From Colwellia polaris (lineage in GTDB: Bacteria > Pseudomonadota > Gammaproteobacteria > Enterobacterales > Alteromonadaceae): a stretch of 64,000 bases of DNA. A model generated the notes under the pieces. The model was not told where the DNA came from. It saw only the letters and a list, made by a program, of their open reading frames with translations, and searched no databases. The first letter of the stretch is position 1, and each line of letters opens with the position of its first letter. A program made the position numbers and the translations under genes. The stretch is taken from assembly GCF_002104515.1 (NCBI RefSeq), contig NZ_NBOE01000001.1, positions 1 through 64,000 on the forward strand, written 5' to 3'. Positions 61,154 to 64,000 of this stretch are shown here, piece by piece.

Positions 61154-61831
61154 ATGGAATTCAATAAGATAAAGTTACTTGGCTTGTGTTTTTCGTTTAT
61201 AGCATTAATGTCAGGCTGTGCTACAGAAACCCACCAGGCAGTTGCTATAACGAAAGTCGAAGCAAGTAATACAGTTTACAGTGGCCCTAAATCAACTCTT
61301 GTATTAGGTGAATTTAATAATCGTTCAAATTATATGCAAGGGTTGTTTTCTTCCAATATTGACAAACTAGGGAATCAAGGGAAAACAATTTTAAAAACTC
61401 ACTTGCAACAAACGAATCGTTTTAAGGTTGTTGATAGAGAAAACTTAGTAAACATGCAAAAAGAAGCAGAGTTGCTAGGTATTAAACAAGAAATTAAAGG
61501 CGCTCGTTATGTTATTAGTGGCGGTGTTACTGAATTTGGTCGTAAAGTAACTGGAGACAAACAGTTATTTGGTATTTTAGGTGCTGGGAAAAGCCAAATT
61601 GCTTATGCCAAAGTTTCACTTAACATTATTGATGTTCTTACATCAGAAATTATTTATTCAACTCAAGGTGCAGGCGAATTTCAGTTGAATGAAAGGCAGG
61701 TTGTAGGCTTTGGTTCTAAAGCTGGTTATGATGCGACACTTAATGGCAAGGTGCTAGATTTTGCGATTAAAGAGAGTATCAATAACATAACTAGAGATTT
61801 AGAAAACGGTACATTAAATTTCGTTTTATAA
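61154..61831 (+). CDS. CsgG/HfaB-like lipoprotein
   Basis: 225 residues with a lipoprotein signal (SGCATE, cysteine about 22). The body has the CsgG fold pattern: VLGEFNNRSNYMQGLFS, then KTHLQQTNRFKVVDRENL with KVVDR typical of the family, and ISGGVTEFGRKVTGDK. CsgG forms a secretion pore for curli in the outer membrane. No curli subunit genes are present here. The two following lipoproteins belong to the conserved DUF4810/DUF799 set, so another envelope function is more likely. Confidence 0.87.
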   Translation: MEFNKIKLLGLCFSFIALMSGCATETHQAVAITKVEASNTVYSGPKSTLVLGEFNNRSNYMQGLFSSNIDKLGNQGKTILKTHLQQTNRFKVVDRENLVNMQKEAELLGIKQEIKGARYVISGGVTEFGRKVTGDKQLFGILGAGKSQIAYAKVSLNIIDVLTSEIIYSTQGAGEFQLNERQVVGFGSKAGYDATLNGKVLDFAIKESINNITRDLENGTLNFVL

Positions 61832-61843
61832 TAAGAGAAACGT

Positions 61844-62197
61844 ATGAAAAATAAAATATTAGCTATAGTCGTGACAGTTATATTGTTTTCTGGTTGTGCA
61901 TCCAACAACTCTCAATATTATTGGGGAGAATATGAGGGGTTAGTGTACAAAACACATCATACACCAGGTGAAGTACCACCAAGTATTCAGATAGAATTAT
62001 TGCAAACTGATATTGAGAAAGCTGCAGCAGTTGGTAAGCCCATTCCTCCAGGGGTATATGCTCATTTAGGACTGATGTACGCAGCAAATGGTAATAAAGA
62101 ACTTGCTTTAGCGTCACTTACTAAAGAAAAAGAATTATATCCTGAATCATCAACGTTTATTGATGGTTTAATAAAACGTTCATTAAATAATAGCTAA
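61844..62197 (+). CDS. DUF4810 lipoprotein
   Basis: 117 residues with lipobox SGCASN (cysteine about 19). The mature part starts YYWGEYEGLVYKTHHTPGEV, then IQIELLQTDIEKAAAVGKPI and PPGVYAHLGLMYAANGNKEL, the DUF4810 pattern with a tetratricopeptide-like helical end. It lies 12 bases after the CsgG-like gene and 10 before the DUF799 gene. It is presumably a subunit of the same outer-membrane complex. Confidence 0.88.
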   Translation: MKNKILAIVVTVILFSGCASNNSQYYWGEYEGLVYKTHHTPGEVPPSIQIELLQTDIEKAAAVGKPIPPGVYAHLGLMYAANGNKELALASLTKEKELYPESSTFIDGLIKRSLNNS

Positions 62198-62207
62198 AGA
62201 GTGGAAC

Positions 62208-62852
62208 ATGAATAAAAATATAATAAAAATCACCTTAATAGCAATTGTGTTGTTATCTGGCTGTGCTTCAGTTGAACCATATAACTATGATGCTTTAAAG
62301 CAAGAGGCTCCTAGATCAATTTTAGTATTACCTCCAATGAATAGCTCTGTTGAAGTTAATGCCCCTTATTCATATTTATCAACAATTTCACAACCATTAG
62401 CTGAGAAGGGATATTATGTTTTCCCCGTAACGGTTGTTGATACGTTCTTAAAAGAGAATGGCTTACCTACACCTGCTGAAATGAATGGTATTGCTTTAGA
62501 TAAAATTGATGAAATTATTGGTGCAGATGCCGTACTCTATGTTGATATAAAAGATTGGGGTCAAAAGTTCCAAGTATTATCCTCCGTCACTGTAGTTCAA
62601 GGCCATGTGAAATTAGTATCAGTTAAAACTGGAGAGCTTTTATGGGATTCAATTATTAGTGCGCAATATAATCCAAATAGTAACAATGGTGGGGGCTTAG
62701 TTGGTGCATTGGTAGGTGCTGTGGTTTCACAAATCGCTGGTGAAATATCTGATAATTCACCGCAAGTGGCTAGGCTTGCAAATGCTGCTGCATTTAATCA
62801 AAAAAAACGTGGCCTATTGAATGGCCCGTATAAGATAGAAACAAAAAAATAA
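62208..62852 (+). CDS. DUF799/GNA1162-family lipoprotein
   Basis: 214 residues, lipobox SGCASV (cysteine about 19). The body carries APRSILVLPPMNSSVEVNAP and LSTISQPLAEKGYYVFPVTV, VDTFLKENGLPTPAEM, and IGADAVLYVDIKDWGQ, as in the GNA1162 lipoprotein of Neisseria. A glycine-rich insert near 160 (NNGGGLVGALVGAVVSQIAG) may touch the membrane. It ends the operon and is followed by a hairpin at 62885. Confidence 0.88.
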   Translation: MNKNIIKITLIAIVLLSGCASVEPYNYDALKQEAPRSILVLPPMNSSVEVNAPYSYLSTISQPLAEKGYYVFPVTVVDTFLKENGLPTPAEMNGIALDKIDEIIGADAVLYVDIKDWGQKFQVLSSVTVVQGHVKLVSVKTGELLWDSIISAQYNPNSNNGGGLVGALVGAVVSQIAGEISDNSPQVARLANAAAFNQKKRGLLNGPYKIETKK

Positions 62853-62884
62853 GCTAATTACTTTTGTAAAAAGATAATTTGATT

Positions 62885-62928
62885 GTCATAAAAGGCTCTT
62901 AATTAAATTTATGAGCCTTTTTTATGAC
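62885..62928 (+). terminator. Terminator of the lipoprotein operon
   Basis: GTCATAAAAGGCTC pairs with GAGCCTTTTTTATGAC (with two extra Ts) around a 14-base AT-rich loop. The six-T run lies within the right arm, so the hairpin can stop transcripts at the plus-strand T-run. Confidence 0.8.
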
Positions 62929-63134
62929 GTTAAAAAACAGATCCCTTGGTTGATTGAAGAGATTAACTCTATATCTAGAGGGGGGTGTATTAGGGTGATA
63001 ATTTTTTAACTGCTTAAGAATGTTTGAACGCTTTTTCAGTTATGTTTTTAAGTGAAATTATTCATATTGTTTGCGGATATAATTAGTCGGGTTTTGTTGA
63101 GTATGGCTAGGAGCAATACCTAAAGTTTACATGT

Positions 63135-63434
63135 TTAATAAGCCTGGTAGTTGGGGTGAAGCTCTAAATAATCACACCAAGAACTAAAATTTTGATAATT
63201 AAAACGTTTATCTGTAGCACTTATCCAACGCGATGAAGATTGTCCTTGTAATTTAAATTTTACTTTATGGCCATCAATAGCCACATAGCAGGCTAAAGGT
63301 TCAAAAGTTTCGTTTTTAATTTTTATACGTGCGAAACCATTTGAATCACTATAACTAATGGTTACTTTAGGTAATGCCAAAATAACCGGACTAAAAGTCA
63401 GCATTACAATATAAAAATAAATTTTTATTTTCAT
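63135..63434 (-). CDS. Exported small protein of unknown function
   Basis: 99 residues with a signal peptide (about 1-20, VMLTFSPVILA). The remainder (LPKVTISYSDSNGFARIKIK, FEPLACYVAIDGHKVKF, ...SSWCDYLEL) suggests a small all-beta, extracytoplasmic domain with two cysteines that may form a disulfide. No family is recognised. It stands alone, about 280 bases after the lipoprotein operon, on the opposite strand. Confidence 0.6.
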   Translation of the reverse strand: MKIKIYFYIVMLTFSPVILALPKVTISYSDSNGFARIKIKNETFEPLACYVAIDGHKVKFKLQGQSSSRWISATDKRFNYQNFSSWCDYLELHPNYQAY

Positions 63435-63626
63435 AGTTTAACTCTTTGTTTTTAAATTGTTTTAATCTCTTTTTTTTGACTGCCGTCAGAAAGTAATTAA
63501 AAATAACTGAAGATAATTTAATTATACCATTGAAACCTTCTTCGCGTGTCTCCATAACTATTATCACAACAAAACATGTGTCAAAAATGACAAAGATTAA
63601 AGACGCAGTAAAAAGAGACCCTATTC

Positions 63627-64000
63627 ATGGCTAACATTACCCCGATTAAAAAAGAAACTCATCAGAATATTAAAATCGCTGCAAAACGTGATTTATCAAA
63701 TGTATCAACTCAGCATATTGCGCCGATCACAGCACCTGAGTTTTCTCAAGCAGCCACGAGCTACCCAGTTGTTATTGTAAAAGATCAAGGAAGCGAGCGT
63801 TACCGTAGTGTTGTAATGTTAGGTTTAGAAGCTGGCGAAAACTTATATTACAAAGAAGATTCTTGGCAGGCAGTTTATGTGCCTCAAAGCATTTCAATGT
63901 CGCCGTTCTCTTTAGGTTTAGACCCTGAAAAAGAAAAAACATTAACCGCTTGTATCGATTTAGACAGTAAGTTTGTTGGTGAAGATAAAGAGCATGAGTT
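63627..64000 (+). CDS. SapC-family protein, 5' part
   Basis: 124 codons in the window; the gene runs off the end. It begins MANITPIKKETHQNIKIAAK, and the SapC pattern is seen in YPVVIVKDQGSERYRSVVML, LYYKEDSWQAVYVPQSI and PFSLGLDPE. SapC-type proteins of gammaproteobacteria are often encoded beside TonB receptors and tryptophan halogenases. Their function is unclear: the name derives from a Campylobacter S-layer protein. The start codon ATG at 63627 follows AAAAAGAGACC. Confidence 0.88.
   Translation, partial: MANITPIKKETHQNIKIAAKRDLSNVSTQHIAPITAPEFSQAATSYPVVIVKDQGSERYRSVVMLGLEAGENLYYKEDSWQAVYVPQSISMSPFSLGLDPEKEKTLTACIDLDSKFVGEDKEHE

Overview
The window looks like chromosomal DNA of a marine gammaproteobacterium of the Alteromonadales (Colwellia/Thalassotalea-like). 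This rests on the AT-rich sequence, the TonB-receptor and SapC proteins, a CsgG/DUF4810/DUF799 lipoprotein trio, entericidin and DUF1328 small proteins, and many two-component systems. The species is inferred from gene content only.

Layout. (1) 1-2804 is defence-type DNA: a 5'-truncated OLD/Toprim nuclease remnant, an intact UvrD-like helicase (a Gabija-like pair) and a small XRE regulator. (2) 2820-27889 is bounded by two directly repeated copies, seemingly identical, of a 3,210-bp Tn3-family element that carries only tnpA. In both copies tnpA is split by the same frameshift. Between them lies a catabolic island. A ten-gene minus-strand operon runs from thiolase through acyl-CoA dehydrogenase, SDR, enoyl-CoA hydratase, CaiB/racemase-type protein, aldehyde dehydrogenase, iron alcohol dehydrogenase, acyl-CoA ligase and periplasmic sulfatase to an MBL hydrolase. 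It faces a TonB receptor, a periplasmic HAD phosphatase and an AraC-type regulator on the plus strand. Together the genes read as: import a sulfated, probably methyl-branched alcohol, remove the sulfate, oxidise the alcohol to an acid, activate it to the CoA ester, epimerise it, and shorten it by one round of beta-oxidation. C27 bile-alcohol sulfates of fish would fit, but this is inference. (3) 27890-31233 is a second helicase-led cluster of unfamiliar genes, cut at its 5' end by the right-hand Tn3 copy.

(4) 31709-41461 holds an ECF sigma/anti-sigma pair with a small divergent periplasmic protein. Next comes a QseBC-like two-component system divergent from a ferric-reductase/PepSY/DUF2271/flavodoxin-reductase electron-transfer locus. 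Three near-identical 20-bp sites with fixed spacing to a -10 box tie this locus together. An orphan half permease and a thioredoxin-fold protein follow. (5) 42171-50718 contains an S1/P1 nuclease, a DUF1328 + lipoprotein cassette that exists in one intact and other decayed or expanded copies, a MAPEG protein, an atypical SDR, a succinate-semialdehyde-type dehydrogenase, KatG and an entericidin.

(6) 50840-55130 is a membrane/lipid group: MscS channel, a dual-specificity phosphatase fused to a diacylglycerol-kinase-type lipid kinase, outer-membrane phospholipase A and a hemerythrin. (7) 55469-61003 is a dense phosphorelay cluster: three-receiver hybrid kinase, Rcp-type response regulator, CHASE3 kinase, a 70-residue protein that is only a histidine-kinase H-box domain, and a sigma-54 activator. 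(8) 61154-62852 is the lipoprotein trio. The window ends inside a SapC-family gene. No rRNA, tRNA or CRISPR array was seen.
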